DNA from: a bacterium
GTDB taxonomy: Bacteria; Krumholzibacteriota; Krumholzibacteriia; LZORAL124-64-63
Reading direction: 5' to 3'
Length of the DNA: 53,886 nucleotides
NCBI GenBank assembly: GCA_024223715.1
Contig: JAAEOA010000335.1
Span: 1 to 53,886, forward strand
The notes under the pieces were generated by a model that ran no database searches, had not been told where the DNA came from, and saw only the letters and a program-made list of their open reading frames with translations. Shown here one piece after another: positions 44,605 to 53,886 of the stretch (position 1 is the first letter of the stretch; every line of letters begins with the position of its first letter). Both the position numbers and the translations under genes were made by a program.

Positions 44605-47600
44605 ATGTTTTTTGATGTCCATTATTGTCCTTTTGAAGATGATCTTCTTGGCGCACTTGCCAAAGACTTATGCGAAGCTCTTCCTGAAGCTGCAAACGGC
44701 GATTTTAGTGAAGCAATGGTGATTTTGCCATCGAGTCGTGCTTGCCAGACTCTGGGCCATGTGATACTGGAATCCAGCCGGGGAAATTCGGTCCTTCTGC
44801 CACAAACGGTAACTTTGAGCCAACTCATGGATGAATTGAAAATAGCCACGGGAATATTTGGTTCAAATATTCCCGCGGACAAAACCCGTCCCCTTATTCT
44901 TGCTTCCCTCCTAAAGGGTGAATTGTGGTTGCAGGGCCGACCCGAAAGTGCCCCCGGTTTAGCCGACGAATTTATTTCTTTTTTCGACGAAGTGCGTTTG
45001 CAGGGCTTGACTCAGCAAATCCTGGAAGATGGCCCTTTGCAGGACCTGATGGCCCTGGTTCATTCAGACGCAGCCCAGGATGTGGAAAAAGACGTGCTGC
45101 GATTGCGTCAGGTTTGGCAGCTATATCGTCAGGCAATTCCAAGAGACAGTGTGGATTTGCTGGAGAATCTGGTGCAGGGAATTGGCCGTGAAAATCAGCC
45201 CTGGTTGAAGTCCGCCTTTGGCAAAAAACTGATCATTGTGGCCGGTTTTGCCAATCTTGATCCGTTAAGGGTTGCCGTGATTCGTCGAATGGGAAGTTGG
45301 AGCGAGAACTCCCGGTTGTATTTGCCTTCGTATTCGGAACCGTTGTCCAGATTTTTTGCAAGTACCTGGGGTCAGTCCAGTCAATTGGATCCCCTGGCGC
45401 CGGCTCGACTTATTGCATCACTCCTGCTTCAGGAAAATGATGGACTTCCGAATGAAATCCCCTCCGAGCCACCTGAAAACATAAATACCCTGTTGGAAAA
45501 TTTGGCAGTTTTGGAAAATGATGGGGGATTGTTACAGCCCGATGGCAACATTCAACTTCTGCCCTGTCACACTTCTGAAGATGAATCACAAATTGTGGCC
45601 GATGCGGTGGTAAAGATTCTCGACGGCAGTCGAAATGAAATGAAAAAAACCGCCGTAGTGACCAACGATCCGGTTCTGGCCGCCCGCATTACCGCTCAAT
45701 TGCGCGATGCTGGCGTGGATACCGATCAGACCCTGGGATCGCCCTTGTCATCGTTGCCTGCAGGCTTGCTCATGAGGTTCCTTTTGCGCACGGTGTTGAC
45801 CGATTTCAGGGCCGACAGTCTGTTGGAGGTTTTGACGCATCCTTTTGTGAAATTGCCTTTGCCGGATGGAAAAAATGAAACCTGGAATTTGCGCCTGGAA
45901 AAAATGCTACGCCGTTTTGAAGGTGGGCAGCTGGGGGCTTCCGGTTTGCGGAAGCTGGCTTGCAAGCAGGATGAAATTGCAGAAGAAAAATTCGGTTCCC
46001 AGAAGCAGGGCATGGCCGATTTTATGGAAATCATGCTGAATGCGTTTGCTCCTTTGCTGGTTTTTCAATCCCGTCGAGAGGCCACCTGGGCAGAACTCTT
46101 AACTGCCGCTGCCAGTACCTGGAATCGTTTATGTCCCGAAGAAACTCTTGCTGAAAATTCAGAAAAAAGTGATCTGACGTCTTTGGCAAGGTTGTGGGGG
46201 TTGTTGAACGATAATTCTGCGTTGCTGCCCAAGGTTTCTCTTGCCGGATTTGCCTCGGATGTTGGCCGGTTGCTGTCGGCTGAAAGCGTGGCTCCACACC
46301 GGGGAAAAGCCAAACCGGTTCTAATTTGCGGTACTGTGGAGGCCCGTCTCGAAAAATACGACCATCTCCTTTTGGCCGGAATGGCTGAAGGCAAGTTTCC
46401 AGCTGCCAGGCAACAGCCGGTCTTTTTTAACGCCCCATTACGTTTTAAGCTGGGCCTTCCCCAGTGGCGCCAGGCAGCAGCCAGAGATGCGGCTTTGTTT
46501 TTGAGACTGATTTACAATGCGCCAAAAGTTCAGATCACCTGGCCCACCGAAGAAGCCTCACGGCCAGTTCTTCCTTCGCCATTTGTGGCTCGTCTGGCTT
46601 TGGCTCTGCCACAGCAAACTCTGCCCAAAAAGGCTGATAAAGCTCCATTGTGGAGGCGGCCGGGAATTTCTGATGTGGATTTTCAGCAAGCCCAAAAAGA
46701 CTTTGCCTGTGAAACAATGGATCCGGTGGCCTGGGAAGAAATTCGTCCTTTGAATCGGCTCAGTTGGTCGGCCCTGCGTACCTGGCGTGATTGTCCCTAC
46801 AGACACCTGATGGCCCGCGGCTTTCTCATGCAAAAAGAAGATGAAGTGCGTGAAGAATTCAGCCGTCGGGACTACGGCAGTCTTGTGCATCAAAGTCTTT
46901 GCAATTTTATGACTCCGGATAAGGGTGGGTACGAGGCTCTCCTGGGTGGAAAACCACAGGAAGCAGGCGATGCCCTGAATGAATGCGCTCGTCGGGAATT
47001 TCTGGAACAGGGTGACGATACTGCCAGCCGCCGCTTGTGGTTGGGCAATTTTCAAAAATGCACCCAATCGCTGGTTGAATATGAACTACTTCGGTTTAAA
47101 GACTGGCGGCCTGTTTTGCTGGAAAAACGTTTCGAACTTTCTTTGACCAGGCTTTTGTCCTGGCTGGAGAATGAAAATTCCCAATTGAATCTGGGACTTG
47201 AAATTCCCGAAGAACCCCAAACAGGGGAGCCGGTGGTTTTGAGTGGGGTCATTGACCGGGTCGATGAAGAAATTTCAAATCTGGACCCCGATTTCCGATT
47301 TGCTGCCATCATCGATTACAAAACAGGTTCTTTACCCAAAGCCAAAGAAATAACTGAATTGAAGGATCTGCAGATCATCCTTTATGCGGTGGCTTTAGAG
47401 GCCGGGGCGGTGGAAGATTCCCAGGGGAAACAGTGGCGTGTCCATCAGGGATTCTACTACAAAATTGGAGAAGCAGATTCTGGTGCGGCAGGAAAAATTC
47501 ACTTGGATTGCACCGTTGGTGAAGGACGGGCTCTTTTAGCAGAAGGGGCTCTGGCCTTGGCAAAAATGTCAATGCAGGCAGCCCGACCCGATCAGGAGTT

Positions 47601-47760
47601 CTCCCTCATTCCTGCCGAAATGGCTGGTGAGGGAGAAAAAAATCTGCCCTGTCGGTATTGCGATTTCCGGGGAATTTGTCGGGTGGAAGAACGCATACCC
47701 GAGGGCCAGATTTCCTTGAAATTAGATAAAATGGTCAATCGCAAGGACGGTGCCTGGTGA
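44605..47760 (+). CDS. addB: AddB-type exonuclease/helicase-like subunit
   Basis: A 1051-residue subunit of the AddAB recombination nuclease, which processes double-strand breaks. The N-terminal part is a helicase-like fold with an inactive or degenerate nucleotide site (MVILPSSRACQTLGHVIL). The C-terminal domain is a RecB-like nuclease with GVIDRVDEE and AAIIDYKTG (about residues 905). Four cysteines for an Fe-S staple are present: one in WRDCPYRH (about 731) and CRYCDFRGIC near the end. The addA gene follows with an overlapping start. ATG 44605 has GGTGG upstream. Confidence 0.9.
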   Translation: MFFDVHYCPFEDDLLGALAKDLCEALPEAANGDFSEAMVILPSSRACQTLGHVILESSRGNSVLLPQTVTLSQLMDELKIATGIFGSNIPADKTRPLILASLLKGELWLQGRPESAPGLADEFISFFDEVRLQGLTQQILEDGPLQDLMALVHSDAAQDVEKDVLRLRQVWQLYRQAIPRDSVDLLENLVQGIGRENQPWLKSAFGKKLIIVAGFANLDPLRVAVIRRMGSWSENSRLYLPSYSEPLSRFFASTWGQSSQLDPLAPARLIASLLLQENDGLPNEIPSEPPENINTLLENLAVLENDGGLLQPDGNIQLLPCHTSEDESQIVADAVVKILDGSRNEMKKTAVVTNDPVLAARITAQLRDAGVDTDQTLGSPLSSLPAGLLMRFLLRTVLTDFRADSLLEVLTHPFVKLPLPDGKNETWNLRLEKMLRRFEGGQLGASGLRKLACKQDEIAEEKFGSQKQGMADFMEIMLNAFAPLLVFQSRREATWAELLTAAASTWNRLCPEETLAENSEKSDLTSLARLWGLLNDNSALLPKVSLAGFASDVGRLLSAESVAPHRGKAKPVLICGTVEARLEKYDHLLLAGMAEGKFPAARQQPVFFNAPLRFKLGLPQWRQAAARDAALFLRLIYNAPKVQITWPTEEASRPVLPSPFVARLALALPQQTLPKKADKAPLWRRPGISDVDFQQAQKDFACETMDPVAWEEIRPLNRLSWSALRTWRDCPYRHLMARGFLMQKEDEVREEFSRRDYGSLVHQSLCNFMTPDKGGYEALLGGKPQEAGDALNECARREFLEQGDDTASRRLWLGNFQKCTQSLVEYELLRFKDWRPVLLEKRFELSLTRLLSWLENENSQLNLGLEIPEEPQTGEPVVLSGVIDRVDEEISNLDPDFRFAAIIDYKTGSLPKAKEITELKDLQIILYAVALEAGAVEDSQGKQWRVHQGFYYKIGEADSGAAGKIHLDCTVGEGRALLAEGALALAKMSMQAARPDQEFSLIPAEMAGEGEKNLPCRYCDFRGICRVEERIPEGQISLKLDKMVNRKDGAW

Positions 47761-50700
47761 ATCCATTGAACCCCATAGATCAGGCCACGGCCATTCAGCG
47801 CGACTCCGCTGATCCAACATCGTCGGTGGTTTTGAAAGCCTCGGCCGGTTCGGGAAAAACCAAGGTTCTGGTCGATCGTTTTCTTCGTCTTTGCATTCAG
47901 GACAATCCTGGACCTGTCAACCCTCGTTCCATTCTGGCTATTACTTTTACAAAAAAAGCAGCGGTGGAAATTCAGGAACGATTGCTGAAATCGGCTCGTG
48001 AGCTGGCTCTGGCCACTGACGACGAGTTGGCTGCCATTCTGGAAAAACTTCTGGATCGAAAACCAACCGCAAGGGAAGAGATACAGGCCCGCCGTCTTTT
48101 TGAAATCATTCTGGAAGATTTTTCAGGCCTGAATGTGAGCACTATTCACAGTTTTTGTCAGTTGATTTTGGGACGATTTGCCGCCGAAGCGGGACTCGAT
48201 CCTCACTTCAGTGTTCTGGAAGACAGCACCGACTTGCGCGAAGAGGCCCTCGATTTGCTGGACGAGGAAATTTCCACAATTCCCGAACTGAATCAGGCCG
48301 CTAAACTCCTGGACAAAGACCCGGACGGAGTTCGCCGTCAGTTGATCGATGGTCTGGGTCAGACCATGCGTCTGCACCGTTGGCTTTCAACCCATGTACC
48401 TGCCAATAACGGTGACCAAATTCTGCCTGGCTGGCAACGTGAAGAATTGCTTCCTCATTTGTTGCGGGACCTGAGGCACTTCCTGTTCCCGAAAATGAAC
48501 TGGAATGAAGAAATTCCCCTGTTTGATTTTCTGCCTATAATGCACAACTCTCTGGAGCGGTTTTTAAACCAGGGTTTGCATCAGGTGGAGGCTGAAATGG
48601 GGGCCGACCTGCAAAAGGGAATGGCCAAAGTTACTCAGAAGTTACGCGACACCGGGTTGCCTTTGCTGAACGATCTCAAAACCATGATTGATGATTATTC
48701 CGGTACTGAGGAGTCTGATCCACGGTACCCGGCCCGCAGTCGTTCCTGTCACAAACTGCTCGATGACATCGGCAAAATTCTCCTGACGGGGAAAGGGGAA
48801 ACCAAGGTTTATTCCCGAGAGAAGAAACTGGGTCATGGAGAAATTTATAACCGGTTGGTAGTCACTCAGGGACTGGGTATTATTGAGGTTCTTGAGTTGG
48901 TTAATTTGCTGGAACTATATGGAACTAACAAAGCATTGCTGACTCTATTAATGCGCCTTTTGGATTTGGTCGATGAACTGAAACGCCGGGATCGGGTTAT
49001 CGACTTTCAGGATCTGGAAGACATGGCCTGTCGATTGATGTCCGATGAAGGGCGGGCTCTTTCTCTGATGCATCGTTTGGACGATAGCCTGAACCACATT
49101 CTTCTCGATGAGTTTCAGGATACCAACTACAACCAGTGGGATATGCTGTCGCCTTTTGTGCACGAATTTTTGAGTGGCGGTGGTAAGACGGTTTTTGTGG
49201 TGGGCGATGTTAAGCAATCCATATACGGTTTTCGGGCGGCTGAACCGGAACTATTTAAATCGGCGGAAAAGCTAATGGAAAGCATGGGACAGAAGGTACG
49301 AACCCTGCCCACAAATTTCCGCAGTTTGCCGGAAATTGTGGACAGTGTGGGCTGTACATTCAATCAACCGCCCTTGGCAGGATTTTATTCTGATGAAGAA
49401 AAAAAATCAGCCTGGCAAAAATGTGCCCGTGGAAATTCCAAGGGCGCTGCGGTGGTTCTGCCGGTTTATGAAACGGAAGAAGAAGACACCGAAACAGATA
49501 GACGAAATGGCGATGAACTGGCAGCCGACGCGGCAGCTCGATTGGTACGGCATTTAGTTGATACCCAGGTCCAGACGGAAGTAGGTTTTGGTGATCATTC
49601 GGAAACCAGGAACCTGAACTGGGGCGACATTCTGGTTCTTTGTCGTACCCGAACGGAAATAGGAATTTACGAGAAAGCCTTCCGCGAATTCAAAATTCCG
49701 ATCGTGCCTGCGGGCCGGGGAATGCTGGCCGCCAGTCGCGAAATTCAAGATGTTCTGGCCCTGTTGCGCTGGTTGGCGTACCCGGACGATGATATTGCTT
49801 TGGCCACGGTTCTGCGCAGTCCCATTTTCCGGTACAGTGAAGAATTATTCCAAAAACTGCTGGCCAAACGAGAGTTGATGCGAAAAGCCCCTCAAGGGAA
49901 TTACCTGCCTCCGTTTGGTTTGTGGCCCACTTTGCGTCAGTTGCAGGAAGATGCCGAGTTTGGCTCCTCAGCCACCAGGTTGAACAAGTGGCGCAAACAT
50001 GTGGGCAGGGAAAACAGCCACGACCTGCTGCGTCGAATCTTCCGAGAGGGTCAGTTGCTTCAGAAGTATGAGGATTCCAAAGACAGTCAGGTGGGCCGGA
50101 ATCTGGTTCGTCTTTTCGATTTGGCTTTGAGTCAGGAAGTTGCCGGCACACCCACGGTCAGGCAAATGAGCGCGGTCATTGAACGGGCCGCCCGCAGGGG
50201 CAGCGAAGAAGAGGCTGCCATGCCGGAAGAAGGGAATCAGGGCCGGGTCAGTTTCATGACCATTCATGGTGCCAAGGGATTGGAAAAACCGGTTGTTTTG
50301 CTGGTAGATGCAGACCGGGCCAAAACTGACCGCAATAAAGTGCTGCGGGTATATCCTGAGCAACCTTCGAGCCCGCTGCTTTTTAAAGCACTCAACAAAT
50401 ACACCCAGGGCAAAACCCTGAGGTTTGGTGTTGAGAAAGACCCTCACCCTATTGAGTTGGCCAGCCGGCAAGGCAGCCGGCGCCAGGATGTTGAAAACGC
50501 CAACTTGCTGTATGTGGCCATGACCCGGGCCCGTGACCAGCTGTTTATTCTGGGCAGCGACTGTGAGCGAGGAAAAGAGCATACCAGCATGTACCGGCAG
50601 GTCCAACAGGCGACCGAGGCCGGCCAGTGCTCCACGGTTTCGCTGGAAGACCCGTCGTGGTTGTCTCGTCCTCCCTGGCCCAGGGGTGGTTTGGCCGAAG

Positions 50701-51383
50701 ATTCAAAAATTGTCAATTCGGTTGATACCCTGGCCATGGCCGAGTCCGAAGTCAGAGAATGGGATGTACCGGTTCTGAGCACCCTGTACAAAATTGAAAC
50801 GCCTTCTTCGGTGGATTCCAAGAGTCAGGATAAAAGGCCCCTGACTTCGGGGAAATCGGATTCAACAGCTTCTAATGAGGCTCGCCGCCAGGCCATGGAA
50901 AGAGGAAACCGGGTACACTTATTATTGCAGCTGGCCGCTGACGGGGGACAATTGCCTCCTGGTCAGGGTCCGGATTATTCTGAAGCTGAAGCTGTTTTGG
51001 CCAATCCGAAACTGGAGTGGATTTTTAAACCCGGGACTGTTAATGGTCGGGGCTTGAGTGAGACACCTGCCATTCACCGGGTAAATGACGAATCCGGTAA
51101 TTCTTCCAAACAGGAAATTCGAATTACCGGTACCATTGACCGGCTGATTATTCGCAAGGATCGGGTTGATGTCATCGATTACAAAACCAACCGCACCGGT
51201 GGGCAGGTTGAAAAACTGACGGATTTGGTGGAGCACTATCGGCCCCAAATGGAGTCCTACCGCCAGGTTGTTGAATCGCTTTTCCCTGGCCGGAAAGTTA
51301 GAACCTGGTTGCTGTTCACGGACCCTGATTTATTGGACCAGCCTGCTGTCGCTGGTGTTTTGAAAGAGGTTCAAGTGTCATGA
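47757..51383 (+). CDS. addA: AddA helicase-nuclease (UvrD family with RecB nuclease domain)
   Basis: A 1208-residue ATP-dependent helicase-nuclease. Walker A is ASAGSGKT (28-35), followed by ILAITFTKKAAVEIQERL, VSTIHSFCQ, DEFQDTN (motif II), VGDVKQSIYGFRAAEPELF (motif III), VSFMTIHGAKGLEKPVV (motif V) and LLYVAMTRARDQLF (motif VI). The C-terminal nuclease has GTIDRL and DVIDYKTNR (about 1125-1147). It pairs with AddB to resect DNA ends for RecA. Its GTG start overlaps the addB stop by 3 bases, implying translational coupling. Confidence 0.95.
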   Translation: MNPLNPIDQATAIQRDSADPTSSVVLKASAGSGKTKVLVDRFLRLCIQDNPGPVNPRSILAITFTKKAAVEIQERLLKSARELALATDDELAAILEKLLDRKPTAREEIQARRLFEIILEDFSGLNVSTIHSFCQLILGRFAAEAGLDPHFSVLEDSTDLREEALDLLDEEISTIPELNQAAKLLDKDPDGVRRQLIDGLGQTMRLHRWLSTHVPANNGDQILPGWQREELLPHLLRDLRHFLFPKMNWNEEIPLFDFLPIMHNSLERFLNQGLHQVEAEMGADLQKGMAKVTQKLRDTGLPLLNDLKTMIDDYSGTEESDPRYPARSRSCHKLLDDIGKILLTGKGETKVYSREKKLGHGEIYNRLVVTQGLGIIEVLELVNLLELYGTNKALLTLLMRLLDLVDELKRRDRVIDFQDLEDMACRLMSDEGRALSLMHRLDDSLNHILLDEFQDTNYNQWDMLSPFVHEFLSGGGKTVFVVGDVKQSIYGFRAAEPELFKSAEKLMESMGQKVRTLPTNFRSLPEIVDSVGCTFNQPPLAGFYSDEEKKSAWQKCARGNSKGAAVVLPVYETEEEDTETDRRNGDELAADAAARLVRHLVDTQVQTEVGFGDHSETRNLNWGDILVLCRTRTEIGIYEKAFREFKIPIVPAGRGMLAASREIQDVLALLRWLAYPDDDIALATVLRSPIFRYSEELFQKLLAKRELMRKAPQGNYLPPFGLWPTLRQLQEDAEFGSSATRLNKWRKHVGRENSHDLLRRIFREGQLLQKYEDSKDSQVGRNLVRLFDLALSQEVAGTPTVRQMSAVIERAARRGSEEEAAMPEEGNQGRVSFMTIHGAKGLEKPVVLLVDADRAKTDRNKVLRVYPEQPSSPLLFKALNKYTQGKTLRFGVEKDPHPIELASRQGSRRQDVENANLLYVAMTRARDQLFILGSDCERGKEHTSMYRQVQQATEAGQCSTVSLEDPSWLSRPPWPRGGLAEDSKIVNSVDTLAMAESEVREWDVPVLSTLYKIETPSSVDSKSQDKRPLTSGKSDSTASNEARRQAMERGNRVHLLLQLAADGGQLPPGQGPDYSEAEAVLANPKLEWIFKPGTVNGRGLSETPAIHRVNDESGNSSKQEIRITGTIDRLIIRKDRVDVIDYKTNRTGGQVEKLTDLVEHYRPQMESYRQVVESLFPGRKVRTWLLFTDPDLLDQPAVAGVLKEVQVS

Positions 51384-51730
51384 AAAGTTTTCTGATGGGA
51401 TTTGTGTATGCAGGAAAAGGGTTGAAGTCTGGCTGGCAAGGGCAACGAAATATTAAAGTGATGCTTGGTCTGGGGTGTCTGGCGGTTGGCCTTGGCTGGT
51501 GGCTGGAAATCAGCAATGTGGAATGGGCGGTGATTCTCTTGTGTTGCGGACTGGTCATGGCTCTGGAAATGATCAATACCGCGGGGGAAAAACTGGTCGA
51601 TTTGGCCAGCCCTGGTTATGACGAGAAATATGGCCAGGTGAAAGATGTATTGGCCGGTGCTGTGTTGCTGGCAGCCCTGTTTGCAGCCGGGGCCGGGTTG
51701 TTTATTTTCCTGCCCAGGCTTTTTGCTTAA
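51380..51730 (+). CDS. dgkA: Diacylglycerol/undecaprenol kinase family protein
   Basis: A 116-residue inner-membrane kinase of the DgkA family. It has three membrane helices and the conserved EMINTAGEKLVDLASP and YGQVKDVLAGAVLL stretches, which match the ELLNTAIE and KDLAAGAVLL consensus. It phosphorylates diacylglycerol or undecaprenol; which one is not clear. It overlaps the addA stop by 4 bases (ATGA), so it belongs to the same transcript, although the function is unrelated. A strong terminator follows. Confidence 0.9.
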   Translation: MKSFLMGFVYAGKGLKSGWQGQRNIKVMLGLGCLAVGLGWWLEISNVEWAVILLCCGLVMALEMINTAGEKLVDLASPGYDEKYGQVKDVLAGAVLLAALFAAGAGLFIFLPRLFA

Positions 51731-51752
51731 TAAAGGCAGAATCACTTAAGTG

Positions 51753-51785
51753 AAAAAAAGGGGTGCCAATGGGCACCCCTTTTTT
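51753..51785. terminator. Bidirectional intrinsic terminator
   Basis: GGGGTGCC (51760-51767) pairs with GGCACCCC (51772-51779) around a four-base loop, with seven A before and six T after. It ends the addBA-dgkA operon and the convergent PDZ gene. Confidence 0.94.
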
Positions 51786-51808
51786 GAACAGGAAATGGAA
51801 CCTTGCGG

Positions 51809-52921
51809 TTAGTTCTTTTTCAGAGTTTCACGAATTTCCAAAAGTTCTTCCTTCAGGCTTTCCAACTCTTCCCGCATTTCTTCCAGTTCTCCATCGTTGT
51901 CAGAAAGGATGCGAATTTCACGTTGAATGTCAGCTGGGAAGTTGTGGTCCTGGTTTGACATTCCGTGAAGCAGCATTTTGGGGCTTTGAATATGGAAGTT
52001 ACCGCCTTCACCAATCATTTCCAGATGCGTAAGCATTTGACTCTCGGGCATTTCTCCAAGAGTAATGTCGAAGGACTTTTTCTTTCCTTTGCGCACGACT
52101 TTTATTTCCATTTCATCTTCCGCTTTAGTACCGGACAGGGTCTGGTGAACATCACCGGCAGATTCAATGTCTGAATCGCCCATTTTGATGATAACATCGC
52201 CAGCTTTAAGCCCGGCTTTTTCAGCAGCGGAATCTTCGTTGACAGAGGTGACTAACGCACCTTCGCCGTCTTCCACATCAAAGTAAGCACCCATTTGTTC
52301 ATTAATGTCGTCCAGTTCAATACCCATGAATCCGCGGTCTTCATCAAATCCATTAATCAAAAGCTCAATGTTTTCTCCATCGCCATCGTGCCATACAAAA
52401 GAATTTCCAGTGCCGTGGCCAAACATCATGTTGCCGCCAGGTGCACAGGTTCTGCCTTTGGAACCACAGGTTTGGTTATTACTCATGAATTCAAACTTCT
52501 TCTTCAGGAATTCAAACTTTTTCTGCGAGTGTTCTCCAAGTTCTACATCCAGGGTTTTCTTTTTGCCATCGCGTAAAACAACAATTTCAACTTCTTCGCC
52601 AGGCTGGGTTTTTCTAACCACTTTGGTAAGATCTTTGGAACTGTCCAGGTTTTTGCCATTAAATGTGAGGATGACATCACCGTCCCGAAGGCCAGCTGCT
52701 TCAGCGGGGCTGTCTTCCACAACTTCATTAACAAGAATTCCTTTTTGGTCGTCCAGGTCCATGGCTTTGGCCATGGTGGTATCGATATCCTGGAGCATGA
52801 TGCCAAGGTACCCGTGTTTGCTGTCTTTTTCGCCGGCATTTGCCAGACCAGCGAGCAACAGAAGCAATGCGGCCAACAATACAATGAAGAGACGGGATTT
52901 GGTGTGGTTTTGTGCGAACAT
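51809..52921 (-). CDS. Exported tandem-PDZ protein
   Basis: A 370-residue protein with a signal peptide (residues 1-29, ending ANA) and two PDZ domains: YLGIMLQDID ... AEAAGLRDGDVILTFNG (about 37-128) and FMGIELDDIN ... AEKAGLKAGDVIIKMGD (about 197-290). A linker between them has two Cys and several His and Met (TCGSKGRTC, FGHGTGNSFVWHDGD), which could bind metal. The C-terminal 40 residues form a probable coiled coil (LEEMREELESLKEELLEI). No HtrA-type protease domain is present, so it may be a scaffold or substrate adaptor. ATG 52921 has AAAGGA upstream. Confidence 0.85.
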   Translation of the reverse strand: MFAQNHTKSRLFIVLLAALLLLLAGLANAGEKDSKHGYLGIMLQDIDTTMAKAMDLDDQKGILVNEVVEDSPAEAAGLRDGDVILTFNGKNLDSSKDLTKVVRKTQPGEEVEIVVLRDGKKKTLDVELGEHSQKKFEFLKKKFEFMSNNQTCGSKGRTCAPGGNMMFGHGTGNSFVWHDGDGENIELLINGFDEDRGFMGIELDDINEQMGAYFDVEDGEGALVTSVNEDSAAEKAGLKAGDVIIKMGDSDIESAGDVHQTLSGTKAEDEMEIKVVRKGKKKSFDITLGEMPESQMLTHLEMIGEGGNFHIQSPKMLLHGMSNQDHNFPADIQREIRILSDNDGELEEMREELESLKEELLEIRETLKKN

Positions 52922-53237
52922 GGAAGAGTCCTTTCAGGGGTAATTCAATGCGGGGGATGCATCGAGATCTAATTAATACTGATTATAATATTGAAGGTTC
53001 CCAATTTTTTTTTCGGCTGGCAAAGGAAAAAATGTGGAATCATGGGGAGTTTAAAGGAAACTTTGGTTGGCAAATGTCATGAAAACGTTACAATTAGGAG
53101 TTTTTTTTGATTCAATGAAAATTAGATCATTGATTTGGACCTGAAAATCCTCCTATAATGCCCACTTCGCAAAAAGAACAGCCCAAAAAACAGCATCTGA
53201 TCATTTCAGATAACACCAGAAACGGAAAATTAACTTA
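52922..53237. other. Divergent intergenic region
   Basis: 316 bp, strongly AT-rich, between the leftward PDZ gene and the rightward sorting-domain gene. I see no reading frame with a ribosome site and no repeat. Confidence 0.45.
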
Positions 53238-53684
53238 ATGCGTCTTTTGTCGCCCAAGGCCCTTATGAATACTTTTTCCTCCGAATGCAACATTCGGGGC
53301 ACACTTGTGCTTGTGTTGCTGGTGGTTTTGGCCATTTTTTTACAGGCAACAGGGTGGTCCGGGATTCTCGCCCCCCGGGCTGCTGTTGCCAACAATTCCG
53401 TATCCCGTGAAGATGTGCAGCATCAAATGAACCAGGTGTACAATTATCCCAATCCGTTTAATCCCAGTACCACTATAGATTATGTTCTTCTTCAGGGTAC
53501 GCATGTAAAGATTTTTGTTTACGACCTGCGGGGCCGTCAACTTATTTGTCTTATGGATGAATATCAGGAATCCGGGGCCAACTTTGCTGTTTGGAAAACC
53601 CAGCTGGCTCCCTCCGGTACTTATTTTTACAGTCTTGAAATTGATGGCATGCGGGTTTTTCGCAAAATGAGTTTGGTGCGGTAG
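53238..53684 (+). CDS. Orphan C-terminal sorting-domain (FlgD-Ig-like) protein
   Basis: A 148-residue exported protein consisting of a hydrophobic signal or anchor (about residues 20-40), a short linker and one C-terminal domain: NYPNPFNPSTTIDY, VKIFVYDLRGRQLICLM, YFYSLEIDGMRVFRKMSL. This domain normally ends large secreted proteins, such as the one at 22771, where it directs export or attachment. Here it stands alone without an obvious passenger. ATG at 53238 has a weak ribosome site; an in-frame ATG at 53265, with AAGG 5 nt upstream, is an alternative. Might be a truncated relic or a small surface protein. Confidence 0.75.
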   Translation: MRLLSPKALMNTFSSECNIRGTLVLVLLVVLAIFLQATGWSGILAPRAAVANNSVSREDVQHQMNQVYNYPNPFNPSTTIDYVLLQGTHVKIFVYDLRGRQLICLMDEYQESGANFAVWKTQLAPSGTYFYSLEIDGMRVFRKMSLVR

Positions 53685-53777
53685 AGGTTTTTCTTCTTTT
53701 TTTATTATACCAACTGCATTTCATCTTCCAAAAAAATAGAGAGCTGTGCCAGCAAAACGTCTTTTGCTCCCAAAGTG

Positions 53778-53886
53778 GGTTGTGCCCAAAAGAATGTCGC
53801 TGGTTCAATTTGTGGCCCTAGATTTGATTAAACACGGGATATTTCTGTGTTTTCGGTTGAAGAATAGTGAGTACTTTTGTAAAAAA
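53778..53886 (-). mobile_element. MITE-like element, copy 3 (inverted, truncated by window end)
   Basis: The terminal inverted repeat is at 53778-53802 (starting GGTTGTGCCC); 109 bp of the element are visible, in the opposite orientation to copies 1 and 2. The internal AAACAC/GTGTTT stem is conserved. The far end lies outside the window. Confidence 0.85.

Noticed and set aside
1..53886. CRISPR arrays, tRNA or rRNA genes, prophage genes
   Set aside because: No regularly spaced repeats, no tRNA-like TpsiC arm in a non-coding region, and no phage structural or integrase gene was seen.

Overview
The window looks like chromosome of a free-living Gram-negative bacterium. It encodes outer-membrane beta-barrels, a TonB-dependent receptor, a complete RND efflux set with an outer-membrane factor, several lipobox proteins, and two secreted proteins that end in a NPFNP-type C-terminal sorting/FlgD-Ig-like domain. 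That last trait is typical of FCB-superphylum and related candidate phyla. Two Na+-coupled symporter families (AGCS, SSS) would fit a marine or saline habitat. No rRNA, tRNA or other lineage marker is present, so the taxonomic suggestion is inference only.

Layout. 1-9.99 kb: AGCS amino-acid symporter, SAM methyltransferase, acidic zinc-finger protein, a HesB/IscA-family gene whose in-frame TGA very probably encodes selenocysteine (with a SECIS-like hairpin), SppA peptidase, an M50 membrane protease paired with a zinc-ribbon membrane protein, then aldo/keto reductase plus L-serine dehydratase. 10-19.5 kb: two outer-membrane barrels flanking a VWA lipoprotein, then a four-gene overlapping operon TetR-OMF-MFP-RND. 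19.5-24.7 kb: a MITE copy, a membrane protein, a lipoprotein serpin, a DUF2461 protein and a large secreted OB-fold protein with a possible structured leader. 25-28.6 kb: membrane Cache-AlbA_2 sensor, a stand-alone cyclic-nucleotide-binding-like protein and GpmI in one operon. 28.9-35 kb: a small secreted protein, an S9 peptidase and a MFS-spermidine-synthase-TPR fusion. 35.2-36 kb: a decayed MazEF-like toxin-antitoxin pair broken by frameshifts and by a second MITE copy with a 10-bp target duplication. 36-39.7 kb: an unusual operon of holo-ACP synthase, AMP-forming acyl-activating enzyme, acyl carrier protein and a Kbl-type alpha-oxoamine synthase. 39.8-44.5 kb: consensus promoter, TPP riboswitch and intrinsic terminator in front of a TonB receptor, thiamine pyrophosphokinase and SSS symporter, which together form a thiamine salvage operon. 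44.6-51.7 kb: addB-addA-dgkA. 51.8 kb to the end: tandem-PDZ protein, an orphan sorting-domain protein and a third MITE copy cut by the window edge.

The points most worth a second look are the HesB selenoprotein, the AcpS-ligase-ACP-Kbl operon, the membrane AlbA_2 sensor with its cNMP-like partner, the thiamine operon with an SSS transporter, and the roughly 139-bp inverted-repeat element family.
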